DNA of 55,190 nt, from contig JARBUI010000022.1 of assembly GCA_029239755.1 (NCBI GenBank), positions 1 through 55,190 of the forward strand, given 5' to 3'. This stretch comes from Clostridia bacterium (lineage in GTDB: Bacteria; Bacillota; Clostridia; Lachnospirales; Cellulosilyticaceae). The notes under the pieces were generated by a model. That model was not told the DNA's origin. It was given only the letters and a program-made list of their open reading frames with translations, and made no database searches. Below are positions 8,017 to 17,788 of this stretch, piece after piece. Position numbers and translations under genes: made by a program. How positions within the stretch are numbered: position 1 is the first letter of the stretch; every line of letters begins with the position of its first letter.

Positions 8017-9544
8017 ATACTTCCCCCTCTTCTATTGGCAATGTAAACCTAAATACAGCTCCGCCATTTGGAGAGTTATATGCCTTTATTTGTCCACCAT
8101 GTACATCAATTATCGATTGACAAATTGCAAGACCAAGCCCCATTCCACTTCTCTGCTCGATATTTCCTAAACTTGCACGATAAAACTTATCAAAAATATA
8201 TGGTAAGTCTTTTTCTGCAATGCCAACCCCATTATCACTTACTTCAAATACACAATTAGTCTCTTCCTTAAAAGCATTTATCATAATTGTCGCGTTCGCA
8301 GGGGTATATTTAAGAGCATTGTCTACAAGATTATAAAGTACATGAACTATAAGATTCGCATCCATGGGAACAAACAGCATAGTCTCTTCAATATTTATTT
8401 TTATTGTCTGCACGTATGTTCTTTTATTAATTTGGATCATTACACTTTCAATAATTTCTTCTGCCAACTCCATCGTTTTGTGTATAGTTAATCTTCCGTC
8501 ATCGATTCTAGTAATGTTAAGTATATTTTCTACAGAGTGAATCAGCCACATGGCATCCTCATAAATACCTGTTAATAAAGCATGTTTCTTAGCAGCATTC
8601 ACTCGCCCTGGATGATTAAGAAGTGTAGAAGCTGAGCCCACTATGCCGGTTAACGGCGTTCGAATGTCATGTGAAATAGCCCTTAGCATATTATTTTTTA
8701 AGCGTTCGCTTTGAACAGTAATCTCTGAATTTTTTTGTTTTATCATAATTTCTTCCCGTTCCAATACTAATGCAGCTTGAACAACTGTAGCATCCATTAA
8801 ATTTTTTAATTCTTTTGTCATTTCCTCAATAATCAAATATTCAATAGCTGCCACACCAAGCACTTTTTCTTTACCAATAATAGGAATATAACACAACTTG
8901 CTTTTTTCTGAAATAACCTTTTTTTGGGTTTCTACAGCATAGTTAGCACATACAGTCTCATCCGAATTTATAAATCTTGATACAGCATGTTGTTCACCCA
9001 CCTGATAGACAAGAGGACTTTCTAACCTATTGTCTATATTAACAGTATATAGAACAACACTTTTACCCAATAAATCTGCCAAGCTTACTGCAATTACAGT
9101 TTTAATTTCCTCAAAGTTTCTTGCCATAAGAAGCCTTTGATTTACTTTATAAAGTTGTTCTGCATATCGTTCTTTTTCTTTTGAATCTTTGGCTTCTTGT
9201 TTTATCTTAGCAGTAAGTGCAGAAGTTATAAGGGCAACTGTGAGCATTGTTGTAAAAGTGATAGGATACTCGCGGCTATGCGCACTAAATGTAAAATACG
9301 GTTCAGTGAAAAAGTAGTTAAACATCGCAACACCTAATACCGAGGCCATGATCCCCCACTGATAAGCATTAGTATATCTTGCAGCTACAACTACTCCGAG
9401 GATATAAATCATAACAATATTAGACTCTGTAAATCCCATATATCTAAATAATGCTCCGCTAATAGTGGTCACAATCATAACGATGATAGTTAGTGTAAAA
9501 TCTCTAAAAAATGCAAGTACTTTTTCAGCCCATTTTATTTTCAT
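8006..9544 (-). CDS. kdpD: Short KdpD-type sensor histidine kinase
   Basis: A 512-residue membrane kinase. Four membrane helices of the KdpD transmembrane domain (DUF4118, about 17-110, with YFFTEPYFTF) are followed by a GAF-like domain (about 135-260), a HisKA domain with the phospho-acceptor His292 in RAISHDIRTPLTG, and an ATPase domain (NLVDNALKYTP, GVGIAEKDLPYIF, GMGLGLAI). The usual 350-residue N-terminal KdpD and USP domains, which in KdpD proteins bind c-di-AMP and other ligands, are absent, and nothing upstream encodes them. It presumably phosphorylates the overlapping kdpE product. Confidence 0.87.
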   Translation of the reverse strand: MKIKWAEKVLAFFRDFTLTIIVMIVTTISGALFRYMGFTESNIVMIYILGVVVAARYTNAYQWGIMASVLGVAMFNYFFTEPYFTFSAHSREYPITFTTMLTVALITSALTAKIKQEAKDSKEKERYAEQLYKVNQRLLMARNFEEIKTVIAVSLADLLGKSVVLYTVNIDNRLESPLVYQVGEQHAVSRFINSDETVCANYAVETQKKVISEKSKLCYIPIIGKEKVLGVAAIEYLIIEEMTKELKNLMDATVVQAALVLEREEIMIKQKNSEITVQSERLKNNMLRAISHDIRTPLTGIVGSASTLLNHPGRVNAAKKHALLTGIYEDAMWLIHSVENILNITRIDDGRLTIHKTMELAEEIIESVMIQINKRTYVQTIKINIEETMLFVPMDANLIVHVLYNLVDNALKYTPANATIMINAFKEETNCVFEVSDNGVGIAEKDLPYIFDKFYRASLGNIEQRSGMGLGLAICQSIIDVHGGQIKAYNSPNGGAVFRFTLPIEEGEVYGK

Positions 9545-9641
9545 AATTTCCTTTTCACTTTCTTGAATTACTTGTCCTGTACAGTGCCTCTAAAAGGGAT
9601 ATACGTTTTATTTATACTATATAATAGTTCTTATTCATTTA

Positions 9642-9670
9642 AAGATATACTTAAGTCAGTATGTTGTCAA
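9642..9670 (-). promoter_or_regulatory. Promoter of the kdpDE-type operon
   Basis: TTGACA (9665-9670) and TATCTT (9642-9647) are spaced by 17 bases on the minus strand, about 100 bases before the kinase ATG. Confidence 0.55.
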
Positions 9671-9688
9671 GAACATTCCTCAGTCCTC

Positions 9689-10945
9689 TTAATGCTCCTG
9701 GCTACTTGGAAGTGCTCTCAAAAACAAAATAGAAATTACTATGATTAATAAGGCTGCAGCTAGCACAGTCCAATGAATCATAACCTTCTCAAGGACTATG
9801 CCATAAACTAAGGCACCAAACGGCATGCCTCCTCTTGTAATCATTCCCACTACAGAAAATACCCGAGACATGTACTCATTAGGCGTTTCCCTTTGTATAA
9901 AGGCTTGCATTGGCACATTAATAAACATATGAGCTGCACTAAATAACAAAAATACAGCAGCCAATAATATAAAATACAAAATAGAATCATCTCCTAAAAC
10001 GGCTACACTATTTGGGAACGTGAGCACTGCAAACATTAAGATACTTCCATTAAGCAAGCTGCAGCCCACCTTAAGAGGCTTTAGCATTGTCTTATCTTTC
10101 CCAAAAACCAAACCTACAAGAGCACTTCCTAGAAGCATGCCCAGTATGCTTAGGGATTGCAGATAGCCATATTGCGTATCCGAATAACTTAAATACTCTT
10201 TATAAAATAAAGGTAATGCTATCGAAAATACCGGTTGTATTAAGGCGTATGTGATGAGAAAAAACCAGCATAACCTGCGAATAATTGGATGCTTTAAGAT
10301 AAACTTAATACCTTCAGATAAATCTGCTTCTACTCCTGATATGCCTCCTACAGACTTTTGCTTCACATGCTTATAGTGAATCAGCATTTCACTCACTCCA
10401 GATAATAGAAATGAGAGGCCATTTATCAAAAATAATACTGTAATACCAAACCTTGCATAAAGTGAAGCCCCAATAACCGGACCCAATAATACAGATATCC
10501 CTCTTAGGGATGCCACTTTAGCATTCGCCTTGGTCAGTTCATTTTGTGCTACGATCTGTGGCAGCATGCCTCTTGTAGCAGGATCAAACAATCCATTTAG
10601 TAAAGAAATAATCATCTGTCCAAGCAGCAGCCAATTAAAGTTCATTCTTCCAGAATAAGATATAAGAGCCAGCCCTAGTATTGCTCCTGCACTAAGGAAA
10701 TCTGTTACCACCATAATCATCTTTCTACTCAGCCGGTCTCCAAGTACGCCCGCCAAGGGATATACCAAAAGAGCCGGCACTAAAGCTGCAAAAGAAAAAA
10801 ATCCTATAGCAGCTGATGAACCACCGATATCTAAAATATAAAGCGGCATAATCATCATTTGTATACTAGTTCCTGTATCAGATATCATTCTCCCAATTAA
10901 AAACAATATTAAATTAGGATTAAAGCCTCTTTTTTCTCTTGTCAT
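9689..10945 (-). CDS. MFS transporter, drug-efflux type
   Basis: A 418-residue major facilitator with about 12 hydrophobic helices. The loop between helices 2 and 3 carries the MFS signature as GVLGDRLSRKMI (residues about 66-77). Helix 5 has ISVLLGPVIGASL, similar to the antiporter motif C region. It resembles the macrolide-efflux (Mef) and other MFS_3-like exporters rather than sugar uptake carriers. It lies 55 bases after rph and is probably co-transcribed, which suggests a shared drug-resistance role. The substrate cannot be named from sequence. Confidence 0.82.
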   Translation of the reverse strand: MTREKRGFNPNLILFLIGRMISDTGTSIQMMIMPLYILDIGGSSAAIGFFSFAALVPALLVYPLAGVLGDRLSRKMIMVVTDFLSAGAILGLALISYSGRMNFNWLLLGQMIISLLNGLFDPATRGMLPQIVAQNELTKANAKVASLRGISVLLGPVIGASLYARFGITVLFLINGLSFLLSGVSEMLIHYKHVKQKSVGGISGVEADLSEGIKFILKHPIIRRLCWFFLITYALIQPVFSIALPLFYKEYLSYSDTQYGYLQSLSILGMLLGSALVGLVFGKDKTMLKPLKVGCSLLNGSILMFAVLTFPNSVAVLGDDSILYFILLAAVFLLFSAAHMFINVPMQAFIQRETPNEYMSRVFSVVGMITRGGMPFGALVYGIVLEKVMIHWTVLAAALLIIVISILFLRALPSSQEH

Positions 10946-11000
10946 ATCTATAAGGCCCCCTCATCTCAAGCTTTCATATCCAGTCTATAAAGGTTTTTAG

Positions 11001-13622
11001 TTATAATAGTTCTACATAGCCTTCTGTACCATTAACGCGAATTCTTTGTCCATCTTTTATCAGCTTAGTTGCATTTTCAACACCTACTACTCCAGGTATG
11101 CCATATTCTCTAGTAATAACAGCACCATGGGTCATCAGTCCGCCGACTTCAGTCACCAGTCCTTTAACAGATACAAATAATGGCGTCCAGCTAGGATCTG
11201 TAAAGGCAGTCACCAATATATCGCCTTCTTCAAGCTTAGCATCTTCCATCCTTACTACAACTCGCGCTCTGCCTTCTATAACACCCGCTGAAACCGTAAC
11301 CCCTAATAAAGCATCTTTTGGCATATTGCCGGCATTGTATGTGCCGGAGATAATTTCTCCTTCTGAGGTCATCACCCGAGGAGGCGTTAATTTTTTATAG
11401 ACTTCGTAGGCCTCTTTTCTCTTGGTAATAAGGCTGTAATCCAAATGGTTTGTACGAATAGCTTGCTGCAGCTCTTCAAAATATAAATAGAAAATATCTT
11501 CTCGTTCCTTAATGACACCCTTTTGCACAAGAAGATCTGCTTCTCTTAGAAGTGCAAGCTTATAAATCTGAAAACGTTTAATAAAAGAATACTTTGGATA
11601 TTCTCTAAAGCCAATTACATTTCTTAGAAGACTAATCATCCGCTTAGCCTTTTTCGCCTTTTGCTTGCCGCCGGGCTGCTTCTCCAGTTGTCTTAAAAGC
11701 TGATTTTCCTTTTCTTTAGCTTCAGATTTACCTTGTTCAAATATATTATGACCAGAAACCTTCTCGGAGTTTTTCATATTGCTCAAAATCATAGGGATGA
11801 GAGCCGTTGGTTTTTCACTCCAGCGAGGCTTTGTAATGTCAATCTCTCCCGGGCAGCGCATACCATACTTTTCAAGATATGCCTTCATAACTCTTCCTAC
11901 CTCATTACCACCCTCTAACTGGCTCAAATATTCAAAAAAAGTCTCATCCTCAGCATACTCAAAATAGTTAATAACCGCAGGGTAGTGTCGTACTACACCT
12001 GCTATATCTACAAGTGCAAGCCCCATTTCAGAAGTGATGTTATTCACCACTGATTTAGAAAGGGTATCCACAGCACTTTTTTCACCCAGCCACTTTTCCA
12101 TTTTCTTATTAATCCAATTGCTTACAAAGCCACCAACTGCCATTAAACTCATATTTCCAGGACCTGTCAGAGTTGTTTTTAATGCTTTAGTATCATTTAA
12201 TATAAATTCAAGAAGTTTCTCCCCTGATAGCTTTTGGATCTGTTGTTCCATATCTTTTATGAGCTTCTCATTATGAGCGATAACCTTCTCAATAAGCTTT
12301 ATGTCATTACTTCGATAAACCTTTATAGCTGGTTTAATCCAACCTAGAGCTCCTGAACTCATACTGATAGACCCTTTTCCTTTAGCAAGAATTTTAATGA
12401 AATCTTTACGCTCCATAAGATTCATCAAGGCATTTTTCATTAAGATATCTGCGTTACCCATGCTTGCAAGTAAAATCTTTCTTCCTATAGGTGAAGCCAG
12501 ATCATAAGTACCATCAATAAAAAGTCTTCCCCCTGCTGGCTTTAAATTTTCTCCAAACCAAAATGAGAGCATCTGACAAAAGGATATCCCCAGCGGCTTG
12601 ATATCATCTGTCATCATTTGAAGATGTCCCAGTGATGCATAGATACGGTTTTTGCCATCATTTTCTGGTATCGGGTATAAGGTAGTAATAGGACGGCTTT
12701 GCACTATGAAAAACTTCCCTTCAAATAAGCACCATTCAATATCTTGAGGTCTTCCAAAATGTGCCTCAATACGTCTGGCTATATCTGCAAGCTGTAAAAT
12801 CTGTTCATCGCTCAGGGTTTGTGCGTTACGCTGTTCATCCTTAACTTCCCTTTCCTCAGTACCTCCTCTTTCTTGTGCATAAATGGCCACTTTTTTCTCA
12901 GATATCTTTTTGTCAATAATTCTTCCATCACGTACTTTATAGTTATCAGCACTTACTAATCCTGACACTAAGGCCTCTCCTAGACCAAAGCTGGCATCAA
13001 TGGATACTACTTTTCTGTTGGAGGTAATCGGATCAGCAGTAAATATAATTCCCGAAGATACAGGAAAAATCATACGCTGAACAACAACTGACAAGTAGAC
13101 CTTACGGTGGTCAAAATGGTTTTGAATACGATACGTCACAGCACGTTCAGTAAATAATGAGGCCCAGCATTTTCTTACATGCTTAATAATTTCCTCTTTC
13201 CCTATTATGTTTAAGTACGTATCCTGCTGTCCGGCAAAAGAGGCTGTTGGCAAGTCTTCGGCAGTTGCACTAGAGCGTATTGCATAAGCATACTCTTCAC
13301 CCAGTTTGGTTATACTTGAAGTGATAGTCTCTTCTATTTCTTTGATGATCTCTGCAGACTCGATAACTTCACGCATTCTTTTACTTATTGTACTAATCTT
13401 TTCTCTTTCATCTGCTTTAAGGTGTGATAATTGTTCTTGAAGCAAGTCAATCTCACTGTTAAATTCTAATGTTCTTTTATAAGCCTCTGTGGTGACACAA
13501 AACCCCTCGGGTACATAAAGGCCATTAACCTTTGATAATTCTCCTAAATTTGCACCTTTACCTCCCACCTCTGGCAAATGTATATTATCTATTTCATTAA
13601 ACAATAATACATATCTACTCAT
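11001..13622 (-). CDS. rph: Rifampicin phosphotransferase
   Basis: An 873-residue enzyme that inactivates rifamycins with ATP, giving phospho-rifampicin, AMP and phosphate. The order is the ATP-grasp domain (about 1-320: VGGKGANLGEL, AIRSSATAEDLPTASFAGQQ, QDIEWC), a helical rifamycin-binding domain (about 325-755), and a swivelling phospho-His domain with His832 in GGLMTHGAVITREYG. His832 is 41 residues from the end, matching the Listeria enzyme (His825 of 867). The last 90 residues are much closer to Rph than to PEP synthase. I chose ATG 13622 because AGAGGTG covers the GTG at 13631. The divergent TetR gene and the downstream MFS gene fit an inducible resistance locus. Confidence 0.88.
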   Translation of the reverse strand: MSRYVLLFNEIDNIHLPEVGGKGANLGELSKVNGLYVPEGFCVTTEAYKRTLEFNSEIDLLQEQLSHLKADEREKISTISKRMREVIESAEIIKEIEETITSSITKLGEEYAYAIRSSATAEDLPTASFAGQQDTYLNIIGKEEIIKHVRKCWASLFTERAVTYRIQNHFDHRKVYLSVVVQRMIFPVSSGIIFTADPITSNRKVVSIDASFGLGEALVSGLVSADNYKVRDGRIIDKKISEKKVAIYAQERGGTEEREVKDEQRNAQTLSDEQILQLADIARRIEAHFGRPQDIEWCLFEGKFFIVQSRPITTLYPIPENDGKNRIYASLGHLQMMTDDIKPLGISFCQMLSFWFGENLKPAGGRLFIDGTYDLASPIGRKILLASMGNADILMKNALMNLMERKDFIKILAKGKGSISMSSGALGWIKPAIKVYRSNDIKLIEKVIAHNEKLIKDMEQQIQKLSGEKLLEFILNDTKALKTTLTGPGNMSLMAVGGFVSNWINKKMEKWLGEKSAVDTLSKSVVNNITSEMGLALVDIAGVVRHYPAVINYFEYAEDETFFEYLSQLEGGNEVGRVMKAYLEKYGMRCPGEIDITKPRWSEKPTALIPMILSNMKNSEKVSGHNIFEQGKSEAKEKENQLLRQLEKQPGGKQKAKKAKRMISLLRNVIGFREYPKYSFIKRFQIYKLALLREADLLVQKGVIKEREDIFYLYFEELQQAIRTNHLDYSLITKRKEAYEVYKKLTPPRVMTSEGEIISGTYNAGNMPKDALLGVTVSAGVIEGRARVVVRMEDAKLEEGDILVTAFTDPSWTPLFVSVKGLVTEVGGLMTHGAVITREYGIPGVVGVENATKLIKDGQRIRVNGTEGYVELL

Positions 13623-13704
13623 AGCAGTCACCTCTTTTATAGTTTTGAATTATTTTCATTCATATATTTCATAATACATGAGTTTCACCTCCATTGCAAT
13701 ATAG

Positions 13705-13736
13705 TTTTGAAATAATTTTATTGATATTATTCAAAA
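13705..13736. promoter_or_regulatory. Inverted repeat between rph and the divergent tetR
   Basis: TTTTGAAATAAT (13705-13716) and ATTATTCAAAA (13726-13736) form an inverted repeat with one extra A. A related half site, TATAGTTTTGAAT, recurs about 70 bases away near 13639-13651, closer to rph. A shared operator for the TetR protein is inferred. Confidence 0.5.
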
Positions 13737-13768
13737 ATTATAGTATTCTAATGATGAGGTGATTTGTA

Positions 13769-14359
13769 ATGGATGGCTTTGAGCGACGTACAGAAAGAAA
13801 AAAAGAAAATATTATGCAGGCAGCATTTGACCTGTTTTCAATTTATGGAGTGCAGAAAGTCAGTATGGCTGAAATAGCAAAAAAAGCTAAGGTCTCTCCG
13901 GTTACAATTTATAACTACTTTGGCAGCAAAGATGATTTGCTGCATAGTGTCATTTCAATGCTTTTAGAAAAAAGACTAAGAGAAGATACCGAAATTATTG
14001 AGAGCAGCCTCCCCTTTCCCGAAAAGATTGAACGATTTATCACTGAAAAAACAAGTGAACTATCAGACTTTAATTCTGATTTTCTAAAATCAACAAGGTC
14101 AGAAGATCCTGTGATCAGACAGATCACTGAAGACTTTACTAAGAACCACTTTATTCCCTTACTATTAAAACTCATTGACAAAGGCAGGGAAGAAGGTTAT
14201 ATTCAGCACGATATTTCCAACGAAGCTATTTTACTTTATATGAATATGTTTAGAGAAGGTAAGCGCCAAGAGACATTTCTTGATCTTGCAGAAAGCAGAA
14301 AGCTTCTCAAGGAACTTGTCACATTGTTTTTTTATGGTATTATGGGAAAACCTATTTAA
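13769..14359 (+). CDS. TetR/AcrR family regulator divergent from rph
   Basis: A 196-residue TetR-type regulator. Its helix-turn-helix (about 12-58) contains MAEIAKKAKVSPVTIYNYFGSKDDLL; the C-terminal part (about 70-190) is the helical ligand domain. GAGGTGA precedes the ATG. Divergent from rph with a 146-base gap that holds the repeat at 13705-13736, it most likely controls rph and itself, perhaps sensing the drug. Ended by a clear terminator. Confidence 0.88.
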   Translation: MDGFERRTERKKENIMQAAFDLFSIYGVQKVSMAEIAKKAKVSPVTIYNYFGSKDDLLHSVISMLLEKRLREDTEIIESSLPFPEKIERFITEKTSELSDFNSDFLKSTRSEDPVIRQITEDFTKNHFIPLLLKLIDKGREEGYIQHDISNEAILLYMNMFREGKRQETFLDLAESRKLLKELVTLFFYGIMGKPI

Positions 14360-14396
14360 TAGAATCGTTCATGAAAATGTTGTAATAATCATTGAA

Positions 14397-14446
14397 GGGA
14401 CTGCTGTACAACTATCTTTTAGTTAGTTGCGCGGCAGTCCCCTTTT
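14397..14446 (+). terminator. Terminator of tetR
   Basis: GGGACTGC (14397-14404) pairs with GCAGTCCC (14434-14441), and an inner CAACTA/TAGTTG stem is present. CTTTT follows on the plus strand. It separates tetR from the convergent Rph-like gene. Confidence 0.75.
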
Positions 14447-14476
14447 GTGTCTATTTAATTTTCTTTTTTATAGTCA

Positions 14477-16837
14477 TTATTCCAGTATATGAACGGTTCC
14501 CTGTCCACCATCAACTAGAACACGGTCTCCTGTTTTAAGGCTTGCGGTAGAATTACCGCACCCTACAACAGCGGGAATACCAAGTTCTCTGGCTACAATT
14601 GCAGCATGAGATAAAGGGGCTCCGATATCGGTAATGATCGCTGCTGCTTTTGGGAAAAGGAGCGTCCATCCTATATTAGTAGTCGCCGCAACCAGTATCT
14701 CACCTGGCTGAAGTTTTTCTCCTTCTTCTGGATTTGCTAGAATACGTACAACTCCTTCTACCCTGCCGGCTGCTCCCGCGCAGCCCTTGAGTGTTCCAAC
14801 GTCAGATGCACTAACCATGGGCATCGACGCATCATAATAGTCCAGCCTTCTATTAGGGTTCTTAGCCCATTCAAACGGATTGAAATGACCTCGAATAATA
14901 GATGGCAGCGGCGGCAGAGCTTTATATTTTTCATAATTCTGTTTTCTGATAGGAATAGGCATAACCTCTCGGCCCCTGCCAGCAAGAATATCTTCTATCT
15001 CATCAATATAGAGGAAAAACACATCTTCACTTATCCCTATAAACTCTGCCGCTCGAAGGACAAAAGCTCGAATCAGTCTAAATACCCTTACAAATTCTGA
15101 ACGACCTTCTTCTCTAAGCCTGGCCCCTTCAGCTGCCTTTTCTATTTGTTTTTCCAGCCATTTTACTTTGTTAGGAAAACGTTCTTTAAATCTGTTCCTG
15201 GCCGCTTCATATTTCGCATGCTGCTTTTGCAGAAGATCCTCTACATCCATCTTTGACTTTTTAGATTCTTGTATCTGTTTTTCCAGCCAGTCTTCATCTT
15301 CCATAGGATCAGGTATGGACAATTCATATTCATGAGGTCCTCTATGTCCGTATTTCTTTAAATATTGTTCACGGCTCATTTCTCCTTTAATGACCTTTGA
15401 AATCCCCATAACCGGCCCAAGACTTTCGAGGCCAGTACTCCCCCTAAGGTTAGAAAGAAGTGTGTTAGCATCTTCTTTTCCCACTAATTTTGTAAGCTTA
15501 TTGTCTAACTTCGTTACATTTGTAAGCTTAATAGCCGCTATGGCTGCTGCATTTAACGCTTCTTCGAAATAAGGCTCAAGCTCTTTCTTCCATAAATCCA
15601 GCAGTTCTTCTCTTGTCTTTGTCCTTTTTATGCGTTCCCTCATCTCTATACACCAGCTTGGTGTCCCCTCTATAAACGCTGGTAAATTTTTAGAGGCTTC
15701 CAATGTCTTTTTTGTTGTACGCATTATTATTGGAGACATTATGGAGATTACCTCCAAACGTGAAAAGGGCTGAATCGGTATATTCATTTCCTCAGGTATC
15801 TGCCCATATAAATCCCCGAGTACTTTAAGTGCACTATTGGCATCTTTGCCAAGTAAACTCGCTATCATAGATACTCTCCTGCTGATATTCATGTACGGTC
15901 TTCCGCAAATATTGCCTGAGAACACATAATAGCCAGGAATAAAATTCATTGCATCATCAAGTCTCCTAGCTATACTCCAGGAAAAAGGCGGATAAACATC
16001 AGGTATTGCCTCTGCCACATTAGTATTAATCCAAAGCTCATCCCCGTTCAAAGAATAATTCATGTCATAGGTATCTAAGTTTCCTGCTGCCAACGTGGTA
16101 ATTGGTCTTGCCTGCAGCATATAGATCTGCCCGTTTGCCACGGCCCATTCAATATCCTGTGGGATACCTAATGACTTTTCCAGTCTTGCAGCCAATTTAA
16201 AAAGCTTTGTTCCATACTTTTCGAATTCATTGGGACCTTCATATTTGCCTTTAGGCCTTAAGAGTTTAAATTCTTGCGCGTTGGCTTCTCCTGATACGAG
16301 CTGTTCTCCTAGTCCATGAACATAATTCCCTATCATGCTCTCATAACTTCCTGTAATGGGATCAGTAGTGAATATTACTCCAGAAATCTCTGAATGCACC
16401 ATCAGCTGAACGACTACTGCAATTTTGTGTTCCTGTTCCATGCTCTGAACTAGGCTATATGCCTTTACTCTTTCTGATTCCCTTGACCTGAAAACCGTAT
16501 AAATAGCTTCCTGTATCTCTTTATCCGTTTTCACATTAAGAACTGTTTCAAACTCACCTGCAAAGGATGCTTTAGCCGAGTCTTCAGAAAGTGCTGAAGA
16601 CCTTACAGCAAACCGTGTTCCTTCGTGTTCTTTTCTTATTATGTTTAAATACGAGCATATGTCGTTCCATGCTTCACGGCTTAACTTGCCAGCTTCAAAA
16701 GCAGCAGGGAGAATAACAAATCCTTCTGGTACTGGATATCCATCCTGAAACATCCTTGCCAGCATACTCCCCTTTCCCCCTGCAAATGCCTGAAGCTGAG
16801 GAGTCAATTCTTTGAAGCTTTTAACCATCTCCATCAT
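14477..16837 (-). CDS. Rph-like PEP-utilising phosphotransferase (second copy)
   Basis: A 786-residue protein with the Rph/PEP-synthase layout: ATP-grasp domain (about 1-265: FAGGKGSMLARM, RFAVRSSALSEDSAKASFAGEF, QDIEWAV), a helical middle domain (about 280-680), and the swivelling phospho-His domain with His744 in GAPLSHAAIVARELG. The middle domain differs strongly from the rph at 11001-13622, so the substrate may be another hydroxylated drug or metabolite. It lacks the C-terminal PEP/pyruvate barrel of true PEP synthase. The start ATG 16837 is preceded by AGAGGTG; the GTG at 16846 lies inside it. It follows a tetR gene in the same operon. Confidence 0.8.
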   Translation of the reverse strand: MMEMVKSFKELTPQLQAFAGGKGSMLARMFQDGYPVPEGFVILPAAFEAGKLSREAWNDICSYLNIIRKEHEGTRFAVRSSALSEDSAKASFAGEFETVLNVKTDKEIQEAIYTVFRSRESERVKAYSLVQSMEQEHKIAVVVQLMVHSEISGVIFTTDPITGSYESMIGNYVHGLGEQLVSGEANAQEFKLLRPKGKYEGPNEFEKYGTKLFKLAARLEKSLGIPQDIEWAVANGQIYMLQARPITTLAAGNLDTYDMNYSLNGDELWINTNVAEAIPDVYPPFSWSIARRLDDAMNFIPGYYVFSGNICGRPYMNISRRVSMIASLLGKDANSALKVLGDLYGQIPEEMNIPIQPFSRLEVISIMSPIIMRTTKKTLEASKNLPAFIEGTPSWCIEMRERIKRTKTREELLDLWKKELEPYFEEALNAAAIAAIKLTNVTKLDNKLTKLVGKEDANTLLSNLRGSTGLESLGPVMGISKVIKGEMSREQYLKKYGHRGPHEYELSIPDPMEDEDWLEKQIQESKKSKMDVEDLLQKQHAKYEAARNRFKERFPNKVKWLEKQIEKAAEGARLREEGRSEFVRVFRLIRAFVLRAAEFIGISEDVFFLYIDEIEDILAGRGREVMPIPIRKQNYEKYKALPPLPSIIRGHFNPFEWAKNPNRRLDYYDASMPMVSASDVGTLKGCAGAAGRVEGVVRILANPEEGEKLQPGEILVAATTNIGWTLLFPKAAAIITDIGAPLSHAAIVARELGIPAVVGCGNSTASLKTGDRVLVDGGQGTVHILE

Positions 16838-16894
16838 ATAAGCCACCTCTTTTCTATTTTTTAATCCATTATTACTTTTGTCTTATTTATTTGC

Positions 16895-17527
16895 TTATTC
16901 ACCATCCGGTGTCCATATTGCCGTGCTGTCCACTCCCAAAATCCTTGCAATAACGTCCTTTAAAGAAGCTGAATAATTGTTATGACTGGTTTCATTGTGG
17001 AGATACTCACTAAAGAATGCACTTTGCGGCAGAGAGGTCACTGCCCTTAGCATAATATCTGCCGTTTCACGAGGGAACTTGACATCAAAAATATTCTCCC
17101 TTACTCCTTGCTCGATAATGCGGGCAAGGGGATTAACATACTTCTCCGCAAGTGATATATAGTATTTATAAAGTGTAAAGTCCGACTTCATAATCATGCT
17201 TAAATACTTTGCAAACTCCTTTTTATTATTTTGGAGTTCTGATTTTTTCTCCATAAAAAGCTTTAGCTTTTCTAAAGCATTCATACTATCATTGTCAATG
17301 ATAGATTCCAGCTCTTTTAAGGAATTCTCCATTAGGTTACTGATACTCTCTGATAAGACCTCTTCCTTCGATTTAAAATAATGATAAAACCCACCCTTCG
17401 AAAGACCTGATGCTTTTAGAATATCCTCAATACTTGTTTCTTCATAACCTTTTTCTATAAATAACTTCTCGGCAATCTCAGTAAGTTCATATTTTTTAGA
17501 ATAATATTTGTTTGCAGTCTTAGCCAT
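16895..17527 (-). CDS. TetR/AcrR family regulator upstream of the Rph-like gene
   Basis: A 210-residue TetR-type repressor with helix-turn-helix at about 13-60 (IEDILKASGLSKGGFYHYFKSKEEVL) and a helical ligand domain. GGAGGTG precedes the ATG. It is the first gene of a two-gene operon with the Rph-like enzyme 57 bases downstream. A perfect 16-bp palindrome at 17546-17561, next to its promoter, is the probable autoregulatory operator. Confidence 0.9.
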   Translation of the reverse strand: MAKTANKYYSKKYELTEIAEKLFIEKGYEETSIEDILKASGLSKGGFYHYFKSKEEVLSESISNLMENSLKELESIIDNDSMNALEKLKLFMEKKSELQNNKKEFAKYLSMIMKSDFTLYKYYISLAEKYVNPLARIIEQGVRENIFDVKFPRETADIMLRAVTSLPQSAFFSEYLHNETSHNNYSASLKDVIARILGVDSTAIWTPDGE

Positions 17528-17545
17528 AGTGACACCTCCAAAATT

Positions 17546-17596
17546 ATACCGACTTCGGTATGTTTTTAGTTTATATCATCTATTTTATATTGTCAA
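17546..17596 (-). promoter_or_regulatory. Promoter and palindromic operator of the tetR/Rph-like operon
   Basis: On the minus strand TTGACA (17591-17596) is followed after 17 bases by TAAACT (17568-17573). Then comes the perfect palindrome ATACCGA-CT-TCGGTAT (17546-17561), just before the GGAGGTG ribosome site. The position fits repression of initiation. Confidence 0.7.
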
Positions 17597-17660
17597 GCAG
17601 GTCCACCTATTTCCCTTGAATTCCTATGTTTTCTTATTCTGCTTACCCTGCACACTCTGA

Positions 17661-17745
17661 TAAAACCCCTGAGTACACAATAATTTGTCCCTGTCCCTGT
17701 CTACTTGACAGGGACAGGGACAAATTATGTACTCTAGGGGTTTTA
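17661..17745. repeat. Long hairpin element, REP-like
   Basis: A perfect 21-bp inner stem (17681-17701 with 17707-17727) closes on loop TACTT; the core is built from repeated GTCCCT/AGGGAC. An outer stem joins AAAACCCCT (17662-17670) to AGGGGTTTT (17736-17744). It lies between tetR and the Mn exporter and may terminate the exporter transcript. The same TACTT loop closing GTC/GAC recurs in the hairpin at 23923-24008. Confidence 0.75.
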
Positions 17746-17788
17746 TTATAAACTATTCATTAGCTGTATACATCTCAGCTGCTACAGT

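Noticed and set aside
11001..13622. Phosphoenolpyruvate synthase or pyruvate phosphate dikinase
   Set aside because: The phospho-His domain lies at the C-terminus and no PEP/pyruvate barrel follows; the order is that of Rph.
16838..16846. GTG starts overlapping AGAGGTG sites (also at 1068, 13631, 46575 and 47690)
   Set aside because: In each case the GTG is part of the Shine-Dalgarno sequence of an ATG six to ten bases downstream, so the ATG is taken as start.
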